Assembly: GCA_036897485.1 (NCBI GenBank)
Contig: JAYMTF010000768.1
Location: 1-30,465 of the forward strand
Length of the DNA stretch: 30,465 nt
Direction: 5' to 3'
From: Pelargonium nanum
Taxonomy: Eukaryota; Streptophyta; Magnoliopsida; Geraniales; Geraniaceae
Position 1 is the first letter of the stretch. The number at the start of each line of letters is the position of its first letter. Shown one piece after another: positions 12,101-22,030 of the stretch. The notes beneath the pieces are model-generated. The model worked only from the letters and a program-made list of their open reading frames with translations, ran no database searches and was not told the DNA's origin. Made by a program: the position numbers and the translations under genes.

Positions 12101-15100
12101 ATCAGCCTCTTAACTGTGAGTTGAACATATGGAACAGCCAGATTGTTCCAGTATATATCACGTGGCTCTGGAGCCCACTCTGTCAACCATAATGTTGGGT
12201 TTTTGGATTGTTGAGTTTGTGCACAGACTGCAGCACCCCATCGAGTTTTAAAGGACACAAATGCAGCAGGCATTATCGCTTTTGGATCCTTTTCAACTCT
12301 TTTTCGCTCTTCAGCTATCTGCACAGGAAATGACCAAGTTGATGGAAAAGGGCGAGCATTATTCAATTTTACTGAAATGAACACTTCTGTATTTTGGTCT
12401 ATTCCAAATATTCAATATGATACAGGTAGGTAGTTGTATGGGCAACCAATGCTAGTATATAAGTGGATGAGCTCCCTCCTCTTGAGCTAGCTTTTGGGAA
12501 TATCCTTATCCACTCATACCAATGTTATCAAAGTGTGGAAATTTAAAAGGGTAGATGATATGGGGGAGTCAGATAAACGGAGTGAAGAGAGTGGACACAA
12601 GAAATACGTGGTTCGGCCATAAAGCCTACATCCACACCCAAATGCCCAAGGAATGAAGAGAGTGGACACAAGAAATACGTGGTTCGGCCATAAGGCCTAC
12701 ATCAACACCCAAATGCCCAAAGGGCTAAATATGTTCTCACTCACTTTATGTGTTAAGTACAAATAACCCATATATATAATGGGTGTAGGAGAAATACATA
12801 ATAGGAAACAAATTATAGAATCAATCTAAATCTCTTAATTTGACCTATCAAATCCTACAATTAACTACACAATCAAATAAATTGATTTTCTAAATAATCA
12901 ATCCCATGATAATGGGAAATCAGCATATTCCAACACAAAGCCTACTCCCTTCTCATTTTGGACCGCTTGGAGAAGGATACCACTGGTGATGGATCCAGGG
13001 AGAGGCAAGGTAAGAAGGTTGCCACTGTGGGGATCTCCGAGGACCTTGGTCTTGAGGGGTAGTTATATGTGCAACTATCCCACATCAATAGTATCGGCCA
13101 CCAATATTTGGAACATATGTGGATGGGCTCCCTCCTTCCCTTAAGCTATTCCTATCCACTTATATCATAATATGTGTTTCGTAGAGATTTTAGTCTCATG
13201 AGACAAATGAGATCATTGCTTGTAACCATAAAACAGACTGACACCAAACTCTATGGATTGATGAACTTACGAGGAAGTAACTATACGTCATGTTACTTGA
13301 TCATAACCAAATATGAAGACAATCTTGTAATAATCATATTATTGCTAAACAAGAAATTTAAGGAATGGGTTATTTACCGCTTTTGACAGTTCCTCAATTT
13401 CTGATATGTGGTGATTGATTGCATCCACCTTCTTTCCCCATAGCCCTAGAAAACCAGTCTGAAAGTAGAAAGAAGTATATAAACTCAGGTCAAAACCAAC
13501 AATAACAGTGACAGCATCAATATTTCAAGAGACGTGCATATTACCTTAATCACAGGCCTCTTGGATTCATTCCTCTCAAATTTAAGTTGGTAATAATCTA
13601 GCCAATTTTGCTTACTCTTCTTTTTCTTGACCAATTTTGAAAGCGCATTTGCATTGTATACAACCTGCACAGCTAATTGTAAGTAAAACCCAAAGGAACT
13701 ATGTCTAATGAAAATAGCAAAATTATCTAATGAATAACTGAGATGGATAGTCCTTACAAAAATTTATAATTTGCCGCTCAATAAAACAAAAGGTAATTGT
13801 CAATGTCTAAGAAATATAATACTTGGAAACTTATTTTTAAGTTTAAACAAAAAGAATGTTTTGTATCAGACAAATCCCATGTCTTGTAGCACAAATATAA
13901 CAAACTTTTAGCAGGACCCAACCTGATGAGTAAGATAGTGATCCGGATGATTGACGAGGAAAAAGTGCTCCACAAGCTCACTAACAGATTCATCTGGGTC
14001 CGGTGGAACATTTCTAACAAGAACCTGTTCACAATCCAATTTCACGATACAATTATATGATCATGAAATCAAAACTTATTCACAAAATACATAATTTGAA
14101 GCTATCATAACTGTGAAAAAAACAACTCATACTTTTTAGATTATAATGTTAATACAGGGCCTTCAAACTATAAGCTTAAGCTCTTAGTTGAGACCCTTGT
14201 AAACACAGTAGTCACAAGCTCAGGATCCTTTGCTATACCCAAATAACGTATGCAACTTTCCCAAGGTTTAAAAATGAAGTTATCCCAAACAAATGTTATT
14301 ATTACTGACAAAAAACAACAGGTCATATCTTAGGAGGCGAAAGAGAAAGTCCCTAACTGTTCACTAGTTTTTGGGTTAACACACTCAAATAATATATGCA
14401 ACTCCCAAGGTTAAAAATTGAAGTTATCCCAAACAAATGTTATTATTACAGACAAAAAACAACAGGTTATATCTTAAGAGACGAAAGACCAAGTCCCTAA
14501 CTGTTCACTAGTTTTTGGGTTAACACACCCAACCCAAATAAAATATGCAACTTTCCCAAGGTTAAATGAAGTTATCCCAAAACAAATGTTATTATTACAG
14601 ACAAAAAATAACAGGTTATATCTTAAGAGGCGAAAGACCAAGTCCCTAACTGTTCACTAGTTTTTGGGTTAACACACACCATCTCCCCTCTATTTTCTTT
14701 ACTGGTTCAATTATTTTTTAATTTTCCGTAATTTCAAATTAGAGACAAGCCAACAGGCTTCTCTAATATTTAATCCCTGCCACCGTCTTACTTTTGCATC
14801 CAAAGTACTGAAAAAGAGCGTAAATTATTGGTTAATGACACAAGATTGGCACGCAAGACTCCTAATACATAAAAAAATGACAAGTTATATGCAAAAGATC
14901 CAGAATCAGAATTCTAAAAGCAACAAACTCAAGTGCCAAACATGTATAACTATTCTATGTTACAAAAGAATAATGTAACTCATTGATAGATGTTGACATG
15001 AAAGACTCACAACAGACCTAACAAATTATATTGACTTATTACATGCAAACCATCCAGGGGCCCTGATTTTGGAAGCATTAACTTCTTGAGCCCAATTATA

Positions 15101-17259
15101 TAGATACTCTACAATACATGTCATAGAGTTGCCAACCTAAGGACCCATTATGTACTTTTCCAAACATATTTTCGGATTCCTTACAGAACTGAAAGATACT
15201 GGAAGTCATTGAACGAACACAGGAGTTACGAATACTGAAAATGTAGACAAAAGCGCAAGCAGATAGTTTACCACTTCTAGTATTCTTCATTTTATTAACT
15301 TTAATTCGTGTTAAGTAGATAAAATAGAAAATTGAAACTGAAGTCTAGATACTGCACTTATTTAGAGGGAAACAACACGCTACACTTTTCTATTGGCATA
15401 ACATCATTACAACAAAGTCGAAAGGTGTAATTGCAGATGTCATTAGTAGATAAATTGCAACTAATTTGACATAGATTCGATCTTACTGTAAATTGATCTG
15501 GACGGCGTCCCTCTGATGCAAGAAATTGCAACCGCATCAAGTTAACTTTCTCATACTCCTTCATCAAGATATAACATGTCCAGAAGGTAAAGGCATAAGC
15601 CATCACTATATGAGCCAAAAATCTGCAATCAGAGACTGAGGATGGTTATAATTGCACCGAAATTTTTAAAACAACAAATTATCAGGGCTGAAAATCATTG
15701 ATAAAAAGATAGGTATGAGTAAACTGGATGATGCAATGCCACAACAAATCAGAAATATTCATTGCTCAGGATTCATAAATGGGATGCAACACATATTCTA
15801 CATCCATGACAAAATGATAAAGGCCTGATTTTTGCACTTACATGAATACAAATGAATAATACATACCATATAAATAAAAACAATGTAACAGGTCATTTGA
15901 GTGTGCTGATGAGTTGTCATTAAATCTCTATATACAACACAAGGAAAATGAAAACAACAGCAAGAAATAGGTTCTAACCTTTGTGATGAATCTTCAATAT
16001 TTGAAATAGAGAGCTTATCAATGTCACTAAATGTTACATTGGAAGCTTGTGATAAATTGGAATTCGTCCAATTAACCGGTACCAGGACTGCCCAAGCAAG
16101 GAATGCTATAGGAACAAAGATCTTAAGTCTGCATAAAGAATAATAAACAGTTATAAGAAACTAGTACAGGATGATCTATTGCATAGAACAGTGCTAAATA
16201 TCATTCAAACAGCTATAACTGAAAAAAAATTGTCACAACGAAAGTAAACCATCATACAAAAACAGCACTGCACAATGATGAAAAAAAACAGCTAGTTCAG
16301 AAATATGAAGAGTTGGCGGGAAAACATTAATGGTAGCAATGGAAATTTAGGAGAATGCACAATGCTAGTTATGTTGGTCAAGAATGATCACACGAAAAAA
16401 AAAACTCCTTGACTTCAATCATAGTTATTTCACCCTCAATTACAATTATTCAATATAAAAAAATTCTACAGCTCTACTTCGCACAACTAAAAGAATATAA
16501 TTCACCTATTGCCTCCTACAGATTTATAGGAACCGCCTTTCACACATTGCAATTCATCTTACTATTCTTGCTAAGGAAAGTCAGCAGTTTTACCACTAGA
16601 ACCATTCAAATTTTTATTATACACTATTTTTTTTTTTTCAAACAGAGGTGGATATGTCAATAGGCTTGATGAGCATAATCTAATAGCAGTTGGGGTGGAA
16701 AGATTGGTACAATGTAACAGATATTCTTGGTAACTCTGAGTGCGTGTCTAAATTGTTTGGTTAATAAAAGCATTTCAAGGTTGTGTAGAAGAAGCCATTT
16801 AGCAAATACTGCAACCGAAACAGAAATGGACATCAATTGGAGCATACACTACAGGAAAACAGTAACCTTCTTTAATGACCATGGCCATTTAAAAGACAAG
16901 CAACTGCCAAATGGAAATGCCAAATCAATATAAGTTGCAGCATACCCCATCAAGTAAATCCGAAGGTAAACAGCAGAATCCAATCCAGCATGTTCAATAA
17001 GCTCAGGTTCTGGCATTTTGAGTGCAGCAGGCATCCAATTCAGAAACCTAATATATGACCTGAAGTCCAAATTGACGAACTTGCTCACAAATGCCCCCGC
17101 ATGAGTTGGACTGTTTCTTAAGCCCTTGAGGTACCATTTTGAGAAGTAAACCCTATCGTTGAAAGGTTGGAGCCTCAAAATTGCAAATGCTATAAGGAAA
17201 ATGAAGGCGCTGAGTATATTCAGAGCAGCTGAAACCCCTACATCCACAAGGGTTGCCAT
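9120..17259 (-). CDS. OSCA1.2-like: OSCA1/CSC1 hyperosmolality-gated Ca2+ channel
   Basis: Predicted membrane mechanosensitive/osmosensing calcium-permeable cation channel (TMEM16-like fold family). Coding exons (minus): 17259-16946, 16128-15979, 15622-15487, 14024-13923, 13664-13545, 13458-13378, 12318-11978, 11231-10986, 10310-9986, 9716-9483, 9389-9120. They total 2319 nt, 772 aa plus TGA, almost the same length as Arabidopsis OSCA1.2 (about 770 aa); all phases agree. Domain order: N-terminal membrane region (first segment about residues 10-29, another about 108-123), cytosolic domain about 186-345, then the seven-segment DUF221 core from about 373. Family signatures seen include RLQPFNDRVYF, SEGRRPDQFT, FITYIMVDGWAG, NVYNQEYESAAAFWPD and the C-terminal VPTKRQSRRNTP. 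The tail has an acidic DDDDDE run. The gene looks intact and functional. Orthology to one OSCA1 member over another is not settled. Confidence 0.96.
10760..10830 (+). repeat. tRNA-like SINE remnant in OSCA intron
   Basis: Inside the intron between 10986 and 10310 the plus strand has an A-box-like TGTCTCAGTGGCAAGAGC and, about 20 bases on, GGGGTTCGTGC resembling a B box. The spacing is shorter than in a tRNA and the flanks are unclear. A degraded SINE or tRNA pseudogene is the likeliest reading. Confidence 0.3.
12427..13166. mobile_element. LTR-like/TRIM-like repeat fragment in OSCA intron
   Basis: The intron between exons 13458-13378 and 12318-11978 holds two related segments in direct orientation, about 12427-12530 and 13053-13166. 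They share TAGTTxTATGxGCAAC, GTGGATGxGCTCCCTCCT and a TATCCACT end. About 500 bp of unrelated sequence lies between them, including GTGGTTCGGCC motifs common in plant retroelement-derived repeats. No coding remains. It is a non-autonomous or remnant element; its family cannot be fixed from sequence alone. Confidence 0.45.
12579..12720 (+). repeat. Two-copy 71-bp tandem repeat
   Basis: Copies at 12579-12649 and 12650-12720 differ at only about three positions. Each begins GGAxTGAAGAGAGTGGACAC, contains ATACGTGGTTCGGCCATAA and ends AAATGCCCAA. They lie within the LTR-like fragment of the OSCA intron. Confidence 0.85.
14237..14676 (+). repeat. Three-copy minisatellite, period 146-149 bp
   Basis: Three tandem copies in the 1.46-kb OSCA intron (14025-15486). 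The anchor TGCAACT...CCCAAGGTT occurs at 14251, 14397 and 14546. Each copy carries GAAGTTATCCCAAA, CAAATGTTATTATTAC, AACAGGTxATATCTTA and ends TAGTTTTTGGGTTAACACAC. The copies differ by a few substitutions and small indels; copies 2 and 3 are closest. Confidence 0.85.
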
Positions 17260-18152
17260 CTATATCCTCCCTAAAAATGTTTGATTCCCTGCAAAAGGTA
17301 AGTCAATGTATAATTAATACAATATCCACACACACAAGTCTTAAGAATCAACCCAAATGACAAACAATATAAATCATAACATTAGCCCAATCTCAATGCC
17401 TTTCCAACAGCAGTTCAAATACAAAAGTAAAAGTAAAAGCAAAAATGGAAATCAAGTTAATTGTACAGGAACAGACTGAAACTATTAGACTCAAGAATTC
17501 AATAATCTCCTTTCTACTTCTCAATTATTCCCTCAATTCCAAACTGTACATACATACATATTCTATATATAGATACAGACAACGATAATAACAAAGATAG
17601 CAATTACATACAGAAATAAACACCTAGATCATTCAAATTACAATTGAAAACTGATCATCTGAACAAACCGCTCAACACACTGAGCACCAACTGATCAAAT
17701 ATGTTCAAAACACGTCAAAATCAAAGGGAAAGTAGTAAAGTAAAAATAATTAAAAAAATAATATTAAACAGTACTTTTGTGTGTCTGAATCCAGAAAGCT
17801 TTGTAGAATAATAGCTTAAGAAATCAAAATTCAGAGGAAGAAGGAGGTAGGTGATGCAAACAGATCTGAAGAAGATGAAGTGAGGAGTGTTTGGATACCT
17901 TTCCGTGGCAATCAAAGCAAGACCATTGCGATTCCTCCACCACTTTCCCAGGAAAAAGAAGGAATCAAGTTGCGTTTTAGTAAGAAACCGAAAACAGGTG
18001 AGAGCAAGCCAACAAGAACACCAAAGCAGCACAGTCCACACACCAGAATCCTCAACTACCAAATGAAGAAGAGGATTGATTAGGAAGCGATTGAAAAGAA
18101 AATCTCACCAACACGCGCACAGGGATTTTTGTTTGTAATATATTATTTATGG
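17260..18152 (-). promoter_or_regulatory. OSCA promoter, 5'UTR exon and leader intron
   Basis: Minus strand: an AT-rich TATA-like stretch ATAAATAATATATTA lies at about 18136-18150. A leader exon runs from about 18110 to a donor (GGAAAG|GTATCC) with border at 17899. The second leader exon is 17288-17260, after acceptor TTTTGCAG, and joins directly to the ATG at 17259-17257. The leader intron is about 610 bp with no recognisable element. Splice sites are read from sequence; the start site is inferred. Confidence 0.55.
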
Positions 18153-18335
18153 TTTTGATAGCTGGGCTGGCTTGTTGACGTTACGTTCTATTTAGGTGAT
18201 GGATTGGTTTGATTAAGTCCAGTTTTAGTCTTGATTAGTAGTTAATTAATCGAGGAAATCGGTAATTGAATAAAAAAGACAGCTAGTTTTGGTTTTGTCC
18301 AGGAGTTACCATTACAAATACTTGTCGGCAAGGTG

Positions 18336-18343
18336 CCACGTGG
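18336..18343. promoter_or_regulatory. G-box/ABRE-type palindrome CCACGTGG
   Basis: A perfect CCACGTGG within GCCACGTGGGA lies about 230 bp upstream of the inferred OSCA transcription start. GC-rich CACGCGCG and GCGCGTGG motifs nearby (18392-18414) resemble ABA coupling elements. G-boxes bind bZIP and bHLH factors; ABA or light control of the OSCA gene is an inference. Confidence 0.45.
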
Positions 18344-18369
18344 GAGTTAAAACGGCTACTTATCGTGGG

Positions 18370-20130
18370 TCCGAGGATTTGTGCGGTTGGACACGCGCGG
18401 AGCGAGCGCGTGGGTGACTATTGCATTGACAGACAACGGTGGGGTTGGGTGTGGGAGGGAATGAGTGCGGTGGCCTGGTGGCTGAGCCGCGTGAACAAAG
18501 CGTTGGATGCGTGGGACAAACAAACAAAGCAGTGGATTTTTATTTTAATTTTTAATTTTTTTATGAGAGATAAATAAGGGTCAACTGGTCAAGGGGATGG
18601 CATCAACATTTATATTTGCGGTCAACTGTTTATTTTGGTGCATGATTCAATTAAATTCAATGCACCATCACAGGATAATTCAATAATTGATTTTTTTTCT
18701 CTCTTTTTAAAAAATATATATTTCTATTTTCTTTTGGTGCTTTTCGTATTTTATATGAAAATATCTTCATTTTTTTTTAAGAATTGTCTCGAATAATTGA
18801 TAAATTACTTTTACATGAATTCTCTACCATATTATTAAATTAAATTAGCAAGTGCTTCATCAATTCTATTTGATGTTACTATAGCATTAGATACTTGTGC
18901 CAAAGAAAAAGTCTAACTTTAAATTAATCAGAATATATTCTCTTCATCTTTCATTTTTAGATAAATAAAAATAATAATTTTTTTGAGACTGAGAGTATAT
19001 TATATAATAAAACATGCATTGATGCGTCTTCTTAAAATGCGTCTTCTTGTTTTGATTATTTCATTTCTACTAGTGTCACATGTTGTTTTATGTGTAATTC
19101 TCTCATATTGAGTGTCGTTAAAACTCGTGACGTAAAAACTCAAATTGATAGAAGATAAACATCAGTTCATGGTATTTAATAAACTATTGAGATAATTAAC
19201 TATAGATAACTCTTCATAATATTCAAATAAAGTTGGCAAAGACCAACAATGAAGGCATATCCCCGGGATTGAAAATTTTCATTTACAAGTCAAATTTGAA
19301 TATTCTATATTTTCACCTAGCTCGTGCCGATGTGGACAACAAAATAGTGTTAAAATATACAAAAATAGTCACATTGTTGAAGTTGAATAAACAAAGCTAC
19401 GAGTGCATGACATTATTGAAATACAAACCAAAATACCTTTGAATAAAAAAATCAGGTAGCTGGCAAAGCAGGCGTAATAGAAAACAAACTACTTTTCATA
19501 TAAATTGACATTTAGCACCAACAACAATAATTGATTTATTTGCAAGTATCATTTTATTATCTGAATTAATGAATAGAAAACCTCATTCCAACGAACAGTT
19601 AAATTTACATTTGTAGTTGTCTGCAACTACCATGTTATAGTTGGGACAATCATTGCATATCAGACATTGCAAAAGGTTTCATGGCCAATGAGGAGCTATA
19701 AAAAAAATAGTATTTATCACAATATTTGCTGGCCAGACACTAATGTTTGTCTCTTTTCTTTAACTTGCTTTTCATTTTTTTTTTGTCACCAATGCCATTG
19801 CAACAAACATCTAGGGTACTGTTTGTTGATGATAAGCTTTGAGTATGAAAATTACAGAAGATATTTAGTATTTTGTACATTGATTTGATGAGAGGTGAAT
19901 GAGAGGTCACCTACCATACACCATTTTTGTTTCTTCACCACATGAATCCTACACTGGTCTCAGTCAAGACCACATTCATTCAACTGTTTGAATTTGAACT
20001 CTTTCAGAAAGTTAGAATATAAATCAGATAACTAATTAAAGCCTTAGCCCTATACACCAAGTACTGACACCTATAGGTAGTCTTTCAACAAAGCTTTCAT
20101 TACCATTTTAGGAAGGTGTTGGTAAATACA
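18370..20130. other. Intergenic, no gene seen
   Basis: This is AT-rich sequence between the OSCA promoter and the LysM-kinase remnant. It holds a short inverted repeat (TGGTGCAT at 18636-18643 and ATGCACCA at 18660-18667) and a short direct repeat ATGCGTCTTCTT near 19022 and 19038. No open frame here has a recognisable protein family. Confidence 0.4.
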
Positions 20131-20162
20131 AGACACTTATTTTGGGACAATAAAGGGAGTAG
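20131..20162. repeat. Stowaway-like MITE end fragment
   Basis: GACACTTATTTTGGGACAAT followed by AAAGGGAGTA is a typical right end of a plant Stowaway MITE. No matching left end was found nearby, so this is a solitary end or a badly decayed element. Confidence 0.4.
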
Positions 20163-20290
20163 CTAATAAATAACATGAACGAGACTTACGTACTCAACAG
20201 GTATGCATGTAACCAAATGTATCCGAAGGTGGCCCGTTTACGTTGCCTTTACACTTTACATTTTTCCAATGCGGGACAATACCCCACTTC

Positions 20291-21718
20291 AACAGAAGCA
20301 CTTCCCAAAATGATCAGTTAGCTTTGTTAACCCAAAATCTGCAACCTGTGCAAAAAAACTAAGTCAGACAAATAGCAGAAAATAAGTTTCCAGTAACAAA
20401 AGTGTTGGCTCTTTGTGTTAAGCCTCCTTGTACACACACTAAGCACACGACAAGCTAAGCTTCCTTGTAATCTGTAATTCAGGATAAGAAAAGAATGCCA
20501 ATAGTTACAGATTATATTATTACATCTCATAGCCACAGATGAACATATATAATTTTTCTCTGACAAACTTTTTTGCATACAACCTTATAATAATTAATTA
20601 CATTGCTAAAAAGAACTTCTATTAAGTACTCCTCTGAGAAATACAAGTGCTCTAAGACATAGATGAATACATCCACTTTCATATGAAATGTGTAAATAAT
20701 AGAAACAAAATCACTTTCGTGCTAAGGATAATAATTACATTGCTAAAAAGAACTTCTATGAAGTACTCCTCTGAAAATTACAAGTGCTAAGAAATGATGA
20801 ATACATCCACTTTTAATTATATATATGAAATGTGTAAATAATAAAAACAAAACCACTTTCGTGTTAAGGAAGGGTTGGGCAGTGGATGATGTTCCAACCA
20901 TATTGGCATAAGAGCTTAGGTAGTACTACAAGCATTCCAAACACTAATTATAGGAAATTTTAATACGAAACCATCATTGCAAGAGCAATACCAGGTTGAA
21001 GTGATGAACGCGAGTTAGAACCTTCAGCTCAGCAAGAAATTCTTTTGATGCTTGCATATCCATGTTCTTGAATATGGCAGCTTTCTGCGTGACAGGAGTC
21101 AGTCATTAAATTTTGAGGTTCATGATAGTCCTCATTCATCAAGACCAAGATTTCGCGGTAATTCAAATATATGAATGAGTAACTATAGATCAATTCACTG
21201 GCATAAATCCCCTGTTGGTTAGATATTTCCATATACTAAGTTGTAATGGAAACATCCCATGTTCCACAAGAGCAATTTACAACAATATTTAGGAGTTCAT
21301 TGTCTGGTATGCGAACAGGAAGGACTGGCTATCTTGACTCCTTTAAGGACTAATATACTATCATTACTGGTTACTTGAACATTGAAGTTAAGAATGTAAT
21401 TGATTGGAATAGAAAAGACATCTTCAGCTACAAAAATGTGAGGTTTCCAATAAAAGTAAAATTGATGCCAACACAAGATCACATGCTCTAAAGCAAAAAA
21501 GAAGATCAACATCAATTAAAAATTCTAACATACTTTAAGTTGTTAACCCTCCTATTCTTTGTTTTTAGCATTCTTAATACTAATGATACTAGAAAAATAT
21601 GGAACAAAAACAACAATGTTAACTCAGAATCAATGCTTTTAGAAGAGAAATTAGAGGCCAAGGCCAAGCTGCACCCAGTTCTGCACTTGGCCTCTGATTT
21701 TGAAGAAGAAGAAGAATT
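20291..21718 (-). pseudogene. Decayed LysM receptor-like kinase (CERK1 type)
   Basis: CERK1-type proteins are plasma-membrane chitin receptors with LysM ectodomain and cytosolic kinase. Colinear remnants on the minus strand: an N-terminal piece with EAKCRTGCSLALAS (about 21718-21652), including the family CxxxC; the second half of a LysM, IPINYILNFN then TSNDSI (about 21419-21325); a complete 93-nt exon 21084-20992 with splice sites, KAAIF then [17 protein letters not shown] (beta3 Lys and alphaC Glu region); a doubtful piece about 20475-20395 with GSL and SQH; and the activation-loop start VADFGLTKLT at 20345 onward after a good acceptor. Lesions: an in-frame stop before the N-terminal piece, a one-base shift after KLTDH, and no recognisable catalytic-loop exon, transmembrane segment or kinase C-lobe. 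Retained introns mean a duplicated, not retro-copied, gene. Confident as a LysM-kinase relic; exact limits are uncertain. Confidence 0.75.
20595..20871 (+). repeat. Two-copy 137-bp tandem duplication
   Basis: Copies at 20595-20730 and 20732-20871 share TAATTACATTGCTAAAAAGA, ACTTCTATxAAGTACTCCTC, GATGAATACATCCACTTT, ATATGAAATGTGTAAATAAT and CACTTTCGTGxTAAGGA, with few differences and one short AT insertion in the second. They lie where an intron of the LysM-kinase remnant would be. Confidence 0.85.
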
Positions 21719-21794
21719 CAAATTGTTTGTTCAGAAAATGGAAATTAGCAAGAGTATCTGTTTGGGTTTTGGTGTTTGGTGTTTGGTTTTCAAT

Positions 21795-22030
21795 TACTTG
21801 AGGAGGGAAGTAAGATCCGGAGGTAAGATATTGGAGGAAATTAAATCCGCCGCCAAAAGGTGGGATTGGATTTAATTTTCTCCAATTCTCACATACGAAT
21901 CAATGTACTCTGTTTTTGTTTTTGTGTGATCTGTTTTTGAGGAGGTGAGAGGTGAAGGTGAGATATGGGAGGAAATTAAACCCAGTATACTACTACTATA
22001 GATCAATGGATTTAATTTCCTCCCATTCTC
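21795..22030. repeat. Duplicated inverted-repeat unit
   Basis: Two similar units each form a hairpin. The first pairs ATTGGAGGAAATTAAATCC (21830-21848) with GGATTTAATTTTCTCCAAT (21868-21886), one mismatch. The second pairs ATGGGAGGAAATTAAA (21965-21980) with TTTAATTTCCTCCCAT (22011-22026), perfect. Both arms are followed by TCTCACAT and preceded by a GAGGAGG-rich stretch. They may be two copies of a tiny MITE-like unit or a local duplication. Confidence 0.65.

Noticed and set aside
14237-14676. CRISPR-like array
   Set aside because: Whole ~148-bp units repeat without unique spacers, inside a plant intron; this is a minisatellite.
21540-21875. 111-codon plus-strand open frame with an acidic stretch
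   Set aside because: It is the complement of the LysM-kinase N-terminal remnant; the minus-strand reading matches a known family, the plus-strand one does not.
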